A stretch of 39,794 nt of DNA. It comes from a virus. Below the pieces are notes generated by a model. It was given only the letters and a program-made list of their open reading frames with translations. It searched no databases and was not told where the DNA came from. The number at the start of each line of letters is the position of its first letter. Positions within the stretch are counted from its first letter, which is position 1. The position numbers were made by a program, and so were the translations under genes. Shown here one piece after another: positions 1 through 5,999 of the stretch. The stretch lies in IMG/VR virus record IMGVR_UViG_3300048589_000210, positions 1 to 39,794 of that record; one strand, 5' to 3'.

Positions 1-87
1 GCAAGAAACTACCCCGACCTAATCGACGCATCTTACAAACCAAATACAGAAGTGAGTCAACCAATCCGGCCGCTTGGTTTGTCATGA
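1..87 (+). CDS. C-terminal end of a small phage protein (probable continuation of the 39549 gene)
   Basis: Bases 1-87 are an open frame ending at TGA 85-87, encoding 28 residues that end in PIRPLGLS. No start lies inside the window. If the sequence is circular, the last codon at the right edge (CAG) is followed in frame by this segment, giving one protein of about 110 residues. The stop overlaps the first base of the tRNA-like attachment segment, so the gene runs convergently into the attachment site and integrase. Frame 3 is also open for about 120 bases, so the frame choice rests on the end-joining argument. Function unknown. Confidence 0.5.
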   Translation, partial: ARNYPDLIDASYKPNTEVSQPIRPLGLS

Positions 88-126
88 CCCTGGTAGGATT
101 TGAACCTACAACCAATTGATTAAGAG
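85..126 (-). other. attP: Attachment site core: 3' half of a tRNA-Lys(CTT)
   Basis: Read on the minus strand, these 42 bases match the second half of a tRNA. They hold an anticodon loop CTCTTAA (anticodon CTT), the 3' anticodon-stem strand TCAAT, a 5-base variable loop, a T arm GTAGG-TTCAAAT-CCTAC, the acceptor 3' strand CAGGGTC and discriminator A. The bases that would form the 5' half (127 onward) neither pair with the anticodon stem nor contain GACCCTG, so this is not a tRNA gene. A 3' tRNA segment beside a tyrosine integrase is the classic phage attachment core, which restores the host tRNA on integration. Only one copy is present, so attP of a circular form fits better than a prophage with two ends. 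Confidence 0.72.
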
Positions 127-207
127 CTAATAGGCAAACCCCAATTTAATGAAATTTAACCTTATTTATGGGCAATTTATGCCCCTTTAATCCCCCAGAA
201 AGACTTT

Positions 208-229
208 AATACGCAAACAATACGCAAAC
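208..229. repeat. Two perfect tandem 11-bp repeats, likely integrase arm sites
   Basis: AATACGCAAAC occurs twice back to back (208-218 and 219-229), just after the integrase stop and about 80 bp from the attachment core. A 10/11 match, AATACGTAAAC, lies at 1582-1592 in an early promoter, and a 7-base match lies at 1344-1350. Repeats of this kind flanking an attachment core are typical arm-type sites for tyrosine integrases. They could instead bind the small HTH protein encoded at 1375. Confidence 0.5.
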
Positions 230-230
230 A

Positions 231-1328
231 CTATTCACTTAAGAGAGCCTCAAACTGATCCGCTACGTCTCTCTGCATGGATGGAATAACGCTCGAATAC
301 GTATCCAGGGTCAAGCTAATTTGTGAATGTCCTAATCGTTCCTGCACGACCTTTGGATGTGTTCCTGCGGAGAGCAGAAGTGTAGCATGGGTATGACGAA
401 GATCGTGGAAACGAATATCGGGTAACTTTTGGGACTCTATCACACTTTTAAAATGTCGCACAACATTTCTGGAGCTTATGGGTTTACCGGTAGAAGTGGT
501 GAATAAGAGGGATTGATTACCTTCCAACGATTCAATGTGTCTCCGTAAGACCGTGACCGCAAACACTGGAAGTGTGATCTGTCTACGTGATCTTTCAGTC
601 TTCGGCTCAGAGATGACAGATCCCACACCTTGCACCTGAGTTATCTGGTGGCGGACATTGACCACACCGCGAGCCAGATCGACATCGTTTCTGTGTGTAC
701 CTAGGATTTCACCTTTTCGCATTCCAGTGTAGATAGCAAGGACATAGATCGGATACCACCTGTGATTCTCGACAGCCTTTAAAAACTGCTTCACCTCGGT
801 AATAGTCCAGACTGTGTGTGATCTACGCTCCACTCTAGGAGGGTCTACAAGATCGCAGACATTTCGCGTAACTAATCCCCATCTAAGAGCCTGATCCAGA
901 CACTTATGCAATATGGCATGAAGGTACTGGACTGTTCGCTTTGAAAGACCCTCGTTTAACTTCTTGGAATAAAACGACTGGACTTGTGCCGGCTGAAGAT
1001 TGCTTACTCGGATATTACCCAGCTCGGGAATGATGTGATTTCGTATGAGAGATGAGTTGGCTTGTAGGGTTGTGGGACGCAGTGTGTGCGAGGCAACCTC
1101 TCTCATGTACCAATCCAAAAAGTCAGCAATTTTTATCTTATCGTCAGAAAGAAGTACGCCTTTGGCAATTTTACTTCTTTCCTCCGATAACCAATCGATA
1201 GCTTCCTTTTTGGATTGACTGGATTTCGAACGTCTTTTACCGTTAGGCAGGGTGATTTGTGAAACCCATACTTTACGTTCCTTTGACCAGTATAATGACC
1301 CTTCACCTTTTTCGCGTCTTGACTGCAT
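231..1328 (-). CDS. int: Tyrosine recombinase (phage integrase)
   Basis: A 365-residue site-specific recombinase that should integrate and excise the phage at the tRNA-Lys core. The N-terminus (about 1-60) is an arm-binding AP2-like region (EGSLYWSKERKVWVSQITLPNG). Residues 65-160 are the SAM-like core-binding domain, and 175-365 the catalytic domain. The catalytic set is visible: R204 (TGMRKGEIL), K243, H308 and R311 (HDLRHTHA), H334 (LGHSQ) and Y344 (DTYSS). The length is normal. The gene reads toward the attachment core and is divergent from the HTH gene at 1375. A minus-strand promoter, TTGAAG-17-TATAAT, lies at 1392-1364. The 'RREKGEGSLYW' opening is common in integrases of Gram-positive and Chloroflexota phages. 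Confidence 0.95.
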   Translation of the reverse strand: MQSRREKGEGSLYWSKERKVWVSQITLPNGKRRSKSSQSKKEAIDWLSEERSKIAKGVLLSDDKIKIADFLDWYMREVASHTLRPTTLQANSSLIRNHIIPELGNIRVSNLQPAQVQSFYSKKLNEGLSKRTVQYLHAILHKCLDQALRWGLVTRNVCDLVDPPRVERRSHTVWTITEVKQFLKAVENHRWYPIYVLAIYTGMRKGEILGTHRNDVDLARGVVNVRHQITQVQGVGSVISEPKTERSRRQITLPVFAVTVLRRHIESLEGNQSLLFTTSTGKPISSRNVVRHFKSVIESQKLPDIRFHDLRHTHATLLLSAGTHPKVVQERLGHSQISLTLDTYSSVIPSMQRDVADQFEALLSE

Positions 1329-1338
1329 TAACTACACC

Positions 1339-1369
1339 TTGACAATACGCCTTGCCGTAGGTGTATTAT
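1339..1369 (+). promoter_or_regulatory. Early promoter for the HTH gene (leaderless)
   Basis: TTGACA at 1339-1344, a 19-bp spacer and TATTAT at 1364-1369, with ATG at 1375. Only 5 bases separate the -10 from the start codon and no Shine-Dalgarno is present, so the transcript is probably leaderless. The -35 is followed by AATACGC, part of the motif repeated beside the integrase stop. Confidence 0.55.
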
Positions 1370-1392
1370 ACGTCATGGTGGGACCCCTTCAA
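1364..1392 (-). promoter_or_regulatory. Integrase promoter, overlapping the early promoter
   Basis: On the minus strand TTGAAG (1392-1387), a 17-bp spacer and a perfect TATAAT (1369-1364) lead into the integrase start at 1328. The -10 is the same six base pairs used by the rightward promoter, and the -35 lies inside the first codons of the HTH gene. The two promoters should therefore exclude each other. Confidence 0.5.
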
Positions 1393-1551
1393 GAAAAGAA
1401 AGACAGAAACCTCGAGTTCTATAAGAGGTGGAAGATTGACGGCGAGTCTCTAAATGATTTGCTGGTCGAATACAAGATTTCCTACCCTCGTGCATTTGTT
1501 ATCAAAAAACAGGTGGAGAAAAAATACCCCGACGAAATTGGTCTAGTTTGA
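1375..1551 (+). CDS. Small helix-turn-helix protein, putative early regulator
   Basis: 58 residues. The stretch RNLEFYKRWKIDGESLNDL followed by LVEYKISYPRAFVIKKQVEKKY reads as a helix-turn-helix of the resolvase or sigma-region-4 type: helix 1, 'DGESLNDLLVEYKIS' turn, recognition helix. A longer frame upstream runs back over the integrase start. ATG 1375 is chosen because a TTGACA/TATTAT promoter ends 5 bases before it. The gene is the first rightward one and overlaps the integrase promoter, where a Cro-like or excisionase-like regulator is expected. No CI-type repressor was found elsewhere, so this protein may carry part of the lysogeny decision. That role is inference. Confidence 0.55.
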   Translation: MVGPLQEKKDRNLEFYKRWKIDGESLNDLLVEYKISYPRAFVIKKQVEKKYPDEIGLV

Positions 1552-1576
1552 TCTAGTTTGTTATAACATTTGCTTA

Positions 1577-1605
1577 TTGACAATACGTAAACATTATGTC
1601 AATAT
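1577..1605 (+). promoter_or_regulatory. Second early promoter
   Basis: TTGACA at 1577-1582 is followed by CAATAT at 1600-1605 (17-bp spacer) or TATAAA at 1603-1608, with ATG at 1611. It shares the 11-base block TTGACAATACG with the promoter at 1339 and contains AATACGTAAAC. Common regulation of both promoters is therefore likely. A tandem 10-bp repeat (nTCTAGTTTG, 1541-1560) lies just upstream. Confidence 0.5.
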
Positions 1606-1610
1606 AAATC

Positions 1611-1796
1611 ATGACAAAAGCAACAAGAGCCAAAAAAGCAGTCAAGCAAGCGATGGAATATATACGGCTCATCAACATCACCACGACCACTGAACAATCT
1701 AAAGACCTAGAAGCCTGGCTCGACAGACTTTATAGCACTGGTTACGAAGATGGTCAGATTGACATGCTCGAAAGGCAGATAGAAAGGAACAAATGA
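1611..1796 (+). CDS. Small hypothetical protein, early operon
   Basis: 61 residues, basic at the N-terminus (MTKATRAKKAVKQ) and predicted to be mostly helical, with no motif I recognise. It starts 5 or fewer bases after a strong early promoter and lacks a Shine-Dalgarno, like the gene at 1375. It overlaps the next gene by the ATGA arrangement at 1793-1796. It may be a small DNA-associated early protein, but nothing in the sequence proves this. Confidence 0.6.
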   Translation: MTKATRAKKAVKQAMEYIRLINITTTTEQSKDLEAWLDRLYSTGYEDGQIDMLERQIERNK

Positions 1797-1993
1797 ACGA
1801 CTACAGCGACGAAAGAGCATACGAAGACCAATTGACCGACTGGAAGATAGACAGAGCCAGAAGGCTAGAAAGAGCAGTAGCAATCTACAACAACGCCATC
1901 AAATGTGTAGATGTTCCAGACATGACAGACGATGAATTGATTGAATGGGCTGAGAGAGAGCCTAACGATTATGAAGGGGGTGAACCATTTTGA
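1793..1993 (+). CDS. Small acidic hypothetical protein, early operon
   Basis: 66 residues, charged and helical, with an acidic C-terminal half (DMTDDELIEWAEREPNDYEGGEPF). It overlaps the upstream gene by 4 bases and its stop overlaps the TTG start of the SSB gene, so the three are translationally coupled. It has no recognisable domain. Its position before SSB suggests a role in replication or recombination, which is context only. Confidence 0.6.
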   Translation: MNDYSDERAYEDQLTDWKIDRARRLERAVAIYNNAIKCVDVPDMTDDELIEWAEREPNDYEGGEPF

Positions 1994-2571
1994 CATTTTT
2001 ACCAGAAGGATACCAAGTACCAGACGCAACAACTGGATATATGAAATTCAAACAGGGAGAGAACCGTTTCAGAATCCTATCCAGTGCAATAGTAGGCTGG
2101 GAAGCATGGAACGAAGTTGAGGGCGGTCGAAAGCCTATCAGGTGGAAAGACGGCGAGACTTATGACATTTCAAAGCTCGACGAACCAGAAAAGATTAAAC
2201 ACTTTTGGGCTTTTATCGTTTGGAACTACGGAGACAAAAAGATTCAGATTCTTGAGGTAACTCAAAAAGGAATCATGAAATCTCTGAAGTCATTGACTGA
2301 TGATGAGGACTGGGGCGATCCCAAGAATTACGACATCGTGGTGCAACGCGAGGGCGAGGACTTAAACACTACTTACAGTGTACAACCAAAGCCCGCGAAG
2401 AAACTGGAAGATGAAATAACAAACGCTTGGGAAGAGGTTAAAGACAGCCTAAAACTTGAAGCCTTGTTTGAAGGTAAAGACCCATTCGAGAAAGTTAGCG
2501 GATGGAGCGAAAAAGACAACGAAGCAGTGGACAAAGTGAATGATCCAAAAGATGAGGACATTCCATTCTGA
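1990..2571 (+). CDS. Phage single-stranded DNA-binding protein (SSB-like)
   Basis: 193 residues. The opening fits phage SSBs of the gp32-like group: a short leader, then GYMKFKQGENRFRILSSAI and GWEAWNEVEGGRKPIRW, as in an OB-fold domain over roughly residues 15-130. The last residues, DPKDEDIPF, are the acidic tip that SSBs use to recruit partner proteins. The start is a TTG at 1990 that overlaps the preceding stop. It is supported by GGGGGTGA at 1975-1982. The next ATG (2041) would cut into the conserved N-terminus. It should coat phage ssDNA during replication or recombination, and it is the only clear replication-type protein in the window. Confidence 0.75.
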   Translation: MTFLPEGYQVPDATTGYMKFKQGENRFRILSSAIVGWEAWNEVEGGRKPIRWKDGETYDISKLDEPEKIKHFWAFIVWNYGDKKIQILEVTQKGIMKSLKSLTDDEDWGDPKNYDIVVQREGEDLNTTYSVQPKPAKKLEDEITNAWEEVKDSLKLEALFEGKDPFEKVSGWSEKDNEAVDKVNDPKDEDIPF

Positions 2572-2613
2572 TCTTTGTGCAATCCCACTCGGCATGAAAA
2601 AAGCGGGGTGGGG

Positions 2614-2820
2614 ATGCAGAAAGCTCAAAAGCACATTAACTTATCAATCAATCGGCATGAACAGTGCAACCACCTTATATGTGGCTCTGTGGAATGGACA
2701 ACTCGCGAGGAAGACCTAAGCGGACTGTTCGAGGTGACAAACTTCCTTATGTTGCAACATTGTTCTCAAGTCTCTAATCGTATGTGGGGACTTGAGGATG
2801 GCGATTGGTTGATAAATTAA
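2614..2820 (+). CDS. Small hypothetical protein, uncertain
   Basis: 68 residues from ATG 2614, preceded by a purine-rich GGGGTGGGG that could serve as a ribosome site. The sequence (MQKAQKHINLSINRHEQCNH and so on) has three Cys and several His but no clear zinc motif. The frame fills the gap between SSB and the lysozyme-like gene in an otherwise gapless operon, which is the main reason to keep it. Composition is less typical than its neighbours and it may not be expressed. Confidence 0.35.
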   Translation: MQKAQKHINLSINRHEQCNHLICGSVEWTTREEDLSGLFEVTNFLMLQHCSQVSNRMWGLEDGDWLIN

Positions 2821-2839
2821 AGCTAAAAAAAATGAATCT

Positions 2840-3346
2840 ATGAATTTCGGTAAAGACATCACCAAAATAGTCACAGTTATTATCATGCTCGTGCAGTTCC
2901 CTGTCTACGGAAAGTATTTTCTAAACACCACACACACAATATCCCTTGAGAATCCAAATCCAATAGTTGTAGAAGTGGAAGCCAAAGAACCCGAAGTGAC
3001 ACCAACACCAAGCGATCCTGTCGAAGCCTACATTCATGAGGTATTCGGAGATGACGCAGGGGTAGCAGTTGCGGTGGCTAAGGCTGAGAGTGGGTTTGAA
3101 AACGACAGAGAAAACAAATCACCAGTCGAATGCTCAATTGGGTTATTTCAGATCAATCTAGCTAAAGATCACTGTAACGGAAAATGGGTGCATGCCTCCA
3201 AAGTACCAGGCGAAACAATGGATGAGAAAGTTGAATGGCTTAAAGACCCATACAACAATATCGACATGGCAAAACGAATTTTTGACGCTTCAGGCTTCAG
3301 ACCCTGGAGCGTTTTTACTAACGGCTGGTACGAGACATTTCTATGA
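2840..3346 (+). CDS. Membrane-anchored lysozyme-like / lytic transglycosylase domain protein
   Basis: 168 residues. A hydrophobic segment at about 8-27 is an uncleaved anchor or signal peptide. A Pro/Thr linker (VEAKEPEVTPTPSDP) follows. The domain from about 60 to 165 has lysozyme-fold hallmarks: AKAESGFEN with E83 as the likely catalytic Glu, SIGLFQINL, and WSVFTNGWYETF at the end. It should cut peptidoglycan glycan strands outside the membrane. It lies in the early operon, far from the M23 endolysin at 36530. A role in entry, superinfection or early envelope change is therefore as possible as lysis. It overlaps the next gene by ATGA. Confidence 0.75.
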   Translation: MNFGKDITKIVTVIIMLVQFPVYGKYFLNTTHTISLENPNPIVVEVEAKEPEVTPTPSDPVEAYIHEVFGDDAGVAVAVAKAESGFENDRENKSPVECSIGLFQINLAKDHCNGKWVHASKVPGETMDEKVEWLKDPYNNIDMAKRIFDASGFRPWSVFTNGWYETFL

Positions 3347-3561
3347 AATATCAAGATAGACCAACACAGGAACAGAAGTTGTTGGAGATGTTGCGACTAC
3401 GAGGAAGTTATGGTGTGTATGCATGGGAGATAATTAAAGACCTAAATATTTTACAATATAATGCCCGTGTTTTCGGGCTAAGACGTAAGGGTTACAAGAT
3501 CGTAAACAAGAAGCCTGGTCTATTTGTGTTACAGGAGCGAGGACAAACAACGCTGATATGA
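3343..3561 (+). CDS. Small winged-helix DNA-binding protein
   Basis: 72 residues. The pattern TQEQKLLEMLRLRGSYGVYAWEI, then LNILQYNARVFGLRRKGYKIVNK, then a beta-hairpin wing ending in FVLQERG is that of a winged helix-turn-helix. Helix 3 (NARVFGLRRKGY) is the recognition helix. Proteins of this shape occur in many phage early regions, often next to nucleases. It overlaps both neighbours by ATGA. It may be a transcription regulator, with operator unknown. Confidence 0.6.
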   Translation: MKYQDRPTQEQKLLEMLRLRGSYGVYAWEIIKDLNILQYNARVFGLRRKGYKIVNKKPGLFVLQERGQTTLI

Positions 3562-3674
3562 ACCTTGAAGAACACAATCAAAAGACATTCGAGGCGGTGG
3601 GCTGGATAGTTAAGCTGGGATTTGCGCTATTTTGGGGTGTTATTATTGGAGCAATGATTGCAATGTGGCTATGA
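3558..3674 (+). CDS. 38-residue single-pass membrane protein
   Basis: A short frame encoding MNLEEHNQKTFEAVGWIVK and then a strongly hydrophobic helix (about residues 16-38, LGFALFWGVIIGAMIAMWL) that ends the protein. It overlaps both neighbours by ATGA (3558 and 3671), so it is firmly part of the operon despite its length. N-terminus in and one transmembrane helix is the likely topology. It could be a small holin-like or superinfection protein acting with the anchored lysozyme two genes upstream. That link is inference. Confidence 0.6.
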   Translation: MNLEEHNQKTFEAVGWIVKLGFALFWGVIIGAMIAMWL

Positions 3675-3916
3675 ATCAATCTGAATACATTTTAAAGTCA
3701 GCTCAAAAACTGATGGACTACAAACCAAGTCAGGCAATGGCGAGTTGGCCGATTATTAAATCCAAGTTCCTAACGGCAGTGATTGAATATGTCGAAGGAT
3801 CAGAGAAATCGTCTTTGACCCCACTATCCCAACTTGGGGGCATGACCATCAGTCTTACAGAAGAAGAAAAGCTAAACATTGTGGAGGAGGCAAAGAAAAT
3901 ATTTGAAATAGAATGA
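3671..3916 (+). CDS. Hypothetical protein, early operon
   Basis: 81 residues from ATG 3671, chosen because it overlaps the stop of the upstream membrane-protein gene by ATGA. The longer frame from 3632 lies inside that gene. The sequence is helical and ends in an acidic amphipathic stretch (LTEEEKLNIVEEAKKIFEIE). No family recognised. It overlaps the 2H phosphoesterase gene by ATGA at 3913. Confidence 0.6.
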   Translation: MNQSEYILKSAQKLMDYKPSQAMASWPIIKSKFLTAVIEYVEGSEKSSLTPLSQLGGMTISLTEEEKLNIVEEAKKIFEIE

Positions 3917-4488
3917 AACAACTTAGTTCACATCAATTCAAAACCGTATACAAGTGGCTTGGGATTGATTTGGACAATTTGGGTTGCATTATGTTGGACA
4001 TCGAACCCCTGGGGAGTATGTGGAGTATTGAAGCGGAAGGTGCGGGGGCCATGCTCTATTATGCAAAGAACAAGAAAAGATTTTGGATCGACGGCTGGGT
4101 TGCTGATAAGAGTCCTCACGTTACTCTGTTGTACGGTTTGTTATCATCTGGTCGAGCATTAAAAAGCCATGTTAGCCGAGTACTTAATGGTTGGAATTGC
4201 AGACGAGTTGAGATTTCAGATGTTGGATATTTCGACAGTCCATATCCAGATGAGCCATATTGGTGCATCGTGGCACACATTAAAGTTGATGATGTATTGA
4301 CAGAGGGACATCGCCGCCTTGAGTTTCTACCCCACATAAACACGTTTACGGGCTACAAACCACACATGACAATATGTTATTTGAGCAAGTCTCCAGGAGA
4401 AGGTTACAGGGACGCAATGATTGATAATTTTCGCAAACATTGGGTTGGGAAGAAGATGTTGGTCAAGGGTGTAAACTTTGGTAAGTAA
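3913..4488 (+). CDS. 2H phosphoesterase (LigT-like)
   Basis: 191 residues. Two H-x-T motifs mark the 2H superfamily: H69-V-T71 in SPHVTLLYG and H151-M-T153 in YKPHMTICYL. They are separated by 80 residues, as expected for the two halves of the pseudo-symmetric active site, and the strand EPYWCIVAHIKV lies between them. 2H enzymes cleave 2',3'-cyclic phosphates or 2'-5' and 3'-5' linkages. The phage anti-CBASS protein Acb1 belongs to this superfamily and destroys cyclic oligonucleotide signals. RNA end processing or NAD-related phosphate removal are alternatives. The gene sits in the early operon with other accessory enzymes. Confidence 0.75.
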   Translation: MKQLSSHQFKTVYKWLGIDLDNLGCIMLDIEPLGSMWSIEAEGAGAMLYYAKNKKRFWIDGWVADKSPHVTLLYGLLSSGRALKSHVSRVLNGWNCRRVEISDVGYFDSPYPDEPYWCIVAHIKVDDVLTEGHRRLEFLPHINTFTGYKPHMTICYLSKSPGEGYRDAMIDNFRKHWVGKKMLVKGVNFGK

Positions 4489-4489
4489 A

Positions 4490-4669
4490 ATGACAAAAGT
4501 AAATTTCTGGAAATACATGACCAAGAAAACCCCTATCTGTCCTGTGTGTGGCAAGAAAATCCCCTTCAACAGCAGGATGATAAAATATTGCAGTACGAAG
4601 TGCAGTAGGGAACACAACAGGCTGAGGATGGCCCAGAGGAGATTAGACGCTAAAAACAAACAGCAATGA
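4490..4669 (+). CDS. Small zinc-ribbon protein
   Basis: 59 residues with a four-cysteine pattern: ICPVCGKKIPF, then KYCSTKCSREHNR, i.e. CxxC-x(n)-CxxxC, followed by a basic helix. Such treble-clef or zinc-ribbon proteins often bind nucleic acid. ATG 4490 is chosen because it follows the upstream stop at 4488 directly; a TTG at 4478 is in frame but lies inside the previous gene. The gene overlaps the VRR-NUC gene by ATGA. Function beyond zinc binding is unknown. Confidence 0.65.
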   Translation: MTKVNFWKYMTKKTPICPVCGKKIPFNSRMIKYCSTKCSREHNRLRMAQRRLDAKNKQQ

Positions 4670-4992
4670 AACTGACATACAAAAGCGAAAAAGAAGTCGT
4701 CAACTCGATTATCCATTACCTCATCGGTAAGGGTCATCTCGTATGGCGGGTGAACGCTGGTATGTCAGAGAAGACATCGACGAAGGGTAAGAGATACATG
4801 ATCCGCTTGGCTCCCAAAGGCACAAGCGACATCATAGGTGTTGCTAAGGACGGCCGATTCATTGCGGTTGAGTGCAAGTACGGTTCAAACAAGACCAGTA
4901 TGTTTCAGGATATGTTTCTTGAAGATGTCAGAAAACGCGGAGGGTACGCGGTGGTTGCTTATGGCATTGAAGATTTGCCCAAAGAACTATGA
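4666..4992 (+). CDS. VRR-NUC domain nuclease
   Basis: 108 residues forming a single VRR-NUC domain of the PD-(D/E)XK class. An N-terminal Glu-bearing helix (SEKEVVNSIIHYL) is followed by the active-site core GTSDIIG (D55), then RFIAVECK (E69, K71) and a Gln helix (Q81). Phage stand-alone VRR-NUC proteins act as structure-specific nucleases, with Holliday junction resolution shown for some. Here it could process recombination or packaging intermediates along with the SSB. It overlaps the next gene by 4 bases. Confidence 0.82.
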   Translation: MKLTYKSEKEVVNSIIHYLIGKGHLVWRVNAGMSEKTSTKGKRYMIRLAPKGTSDIIGVAKDGRFIAVECKYGSNKTSMFQDMFLEDVRKRGGYAVVAYGIEDLPKEL

Positions 4993-5171
4993 AATACTTT
5001 TTAACCAAAAACTGGCTCTATATCCAGCACGATGAGCACAGCCTCCAAGGAATACCGATTGACAATCTGTCCAACGATGAGCTGGGCGAGAAGATCCGCG
5101 AGTTAGCCGAAACAGGAGCAGAGTATGATAAGGATATACATATTGATTGGAAGATAAATATTAAAAAATGA
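4989..5171 (+). CDS. Small hypothetical protein
   Basis: 60 residues, no recognised family. A short beta-rich start (MKYFLTKNWLYIQHDEHSLQG) is followed by a helical acidic part (NDELGEKIRELAETGAEYDK). It overlaps both neighbours (ATGA at 4989 and 5168), so it is an operon member rather than a chance frame. Confidence 0.55.
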   Translation: MKYFLTKNWLYIQHDEHSLQGIPIDNLSNDELGEKIRELAETGAEYDKDIHIDWKINIKK

Positions 5172-5536
5172 GCATCTTTTGGGACATGGCTCGTGAGTAC
5201 CACGCCCCCGACAACGAGAGCGAGGTTCTTTGCGAACGATGTCCTTTTAGGGTCAAGATTCTTACTATCGATCCCCCCGAAAGCGAAAAACCAATATTGG
5301 ATCAAGTTAGAGACCTCAGAGTCGATTACTGCAATCTTCATCAGATACCCGATCCTCATGCTCGACAAGAACAGGTCATGCTAATCATGGGTTACAACCA
5401 CGCCCTAAGTGATGTAGCAAAACTCTTGGTCCGAGGCATTCCCCAGATTGTGGAGAAGATGGATGGTACATGCTTGGATGATGAAGCAGACAGGGAGCGA
5501 TTTATAAAAGCACTATATGGAGCAGACAAAGACTAA
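5168..5536 (+). CDS. Hypothetical protein with N-terminal Cys pair
   Basis: 122 residues. The N-terminus has CERCPFRVKI, a CxxC that could bind zinc, with further Cys and His (YCNLHQIPDPH). The rest is helical (ARQEQVMLIMGYNHALSDVAKLLV), and the C-terminus ends in an acidic DEADRERF helix. I do not recognise the family. It overlaps the next gene by 20 bases. A nucleic-acid or protein adaptor role is possible but unproven. Confidence 0.55.
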   Translation: MSIFWDMAREYHAPDNESEVLCERCPFRVKILTIDPPESEKPILDQVRDLRVDYCNLHQIPDPHARQEQVMLIMGYNHALSDVAKLLVRGIPQIVEKMDGTCLDDEADRERFIKALYGADKD

Positions 5537-5999
5537 AAAGATACGACTCACAAGAGGCAAATACGCCCTGATAGACGCGGCCGACTTTGAGAGGGTTAAT
5601 CAATACAAATGGTTTTGTGACTTTGCGGATTATGCAGCACGAGATATTAAGATCACGGGGAAGCATAAGAGGGTTTGGCTTCACAGATGGCTATTGGAAG
5701 CGAAGAAGGGTGAAATCGTAGACCACGTTAATCAGGATACGTTAGACAATCGCAGATCAAATCTAAGGTTTTGCACGATCAAACAGAATTGTAGGAACGC
5801 CAGACTTCCGGTGAGCAACACCACTGGATACAAGGGAGTTAGGGCAGGAAAGACGGGGAAGAACTTTTCAGCGTTTATCAAGGTTAACAGGAAACAAATC
5901 CACTTGGGTATGTATTCCACTCGTAAGGAAGCCGCCAAAGCGTACAACCGTGCAGCACTCAAATATTTTGGAGAATATGCAAGTTTGAATCCCATATGA
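5517..5999 (+). CDS. HNH endonuclease with C-terminal AP2 domain (homing-type)
   Basis: 160 residues. An HNH_3 nuclease core (WLHRWLLEAKKGEIVDH, then NQDTLDNRRSNLRFC) occupies about residues 50-95. It is followed by an AP2 DNA-binding domain (GYKGVRAGKTGKNFSAFIKV, then LGMYSTRKEAAKAYNRAALK) at about 103-158. The same HNH-AP2 layout is widespread in free-standing homing endonucleases of phages. The gene overlaps both neighbours, so it has settled in the operon rather than interrupting a gene. It may be selfish, or may have been recruited for DNA processing. Confidence 0.88.
   Translation: MEQTKTKKIRLTRGKYALIDAADFERVNQYKWFCDFADYAARDIKITGKHKRVWLHRWLLEAKKGEIVDHVNQDTLDNRRSNLRFCTIKQNCRNARLPVSNTTGYKGVRAGKTGKNFSAFIKVNRKQIHLGMYSTRKEAAKAYNRAALKYFGEYASLNPI

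Noticed and set aside
85-200. A full tRNA-Lys gene on the minus strand
   Set aside because: Only the 3' half is present. The upstream bases do not pair with the anticodon stem and no GACCCTG acceptor strand is found.
1252-1374. N-terminal extension of the HTH gene back to 1252
   Set aside because: It runs antisense through the integrase start and both promoters. The promoter places the start at 1375.
2582-2618. Possible terminator after the SSB gene (ATCCCAC pairing with GTGGGGAT)
   Set aside because: The stem is imperfect in context with an 18-base loop and has no T run. The 3' arm overlaps the ribosome site of the next frame, so it was left out.
4327-4737. Long minus-strand frame across the 2H, zinc-ribbon and VRR-NUC genes
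   Set aside because: It covers three well-supported overlapping plus-strand genes with motifs. Its own protein is a hydrophobic shadow without any start signal.
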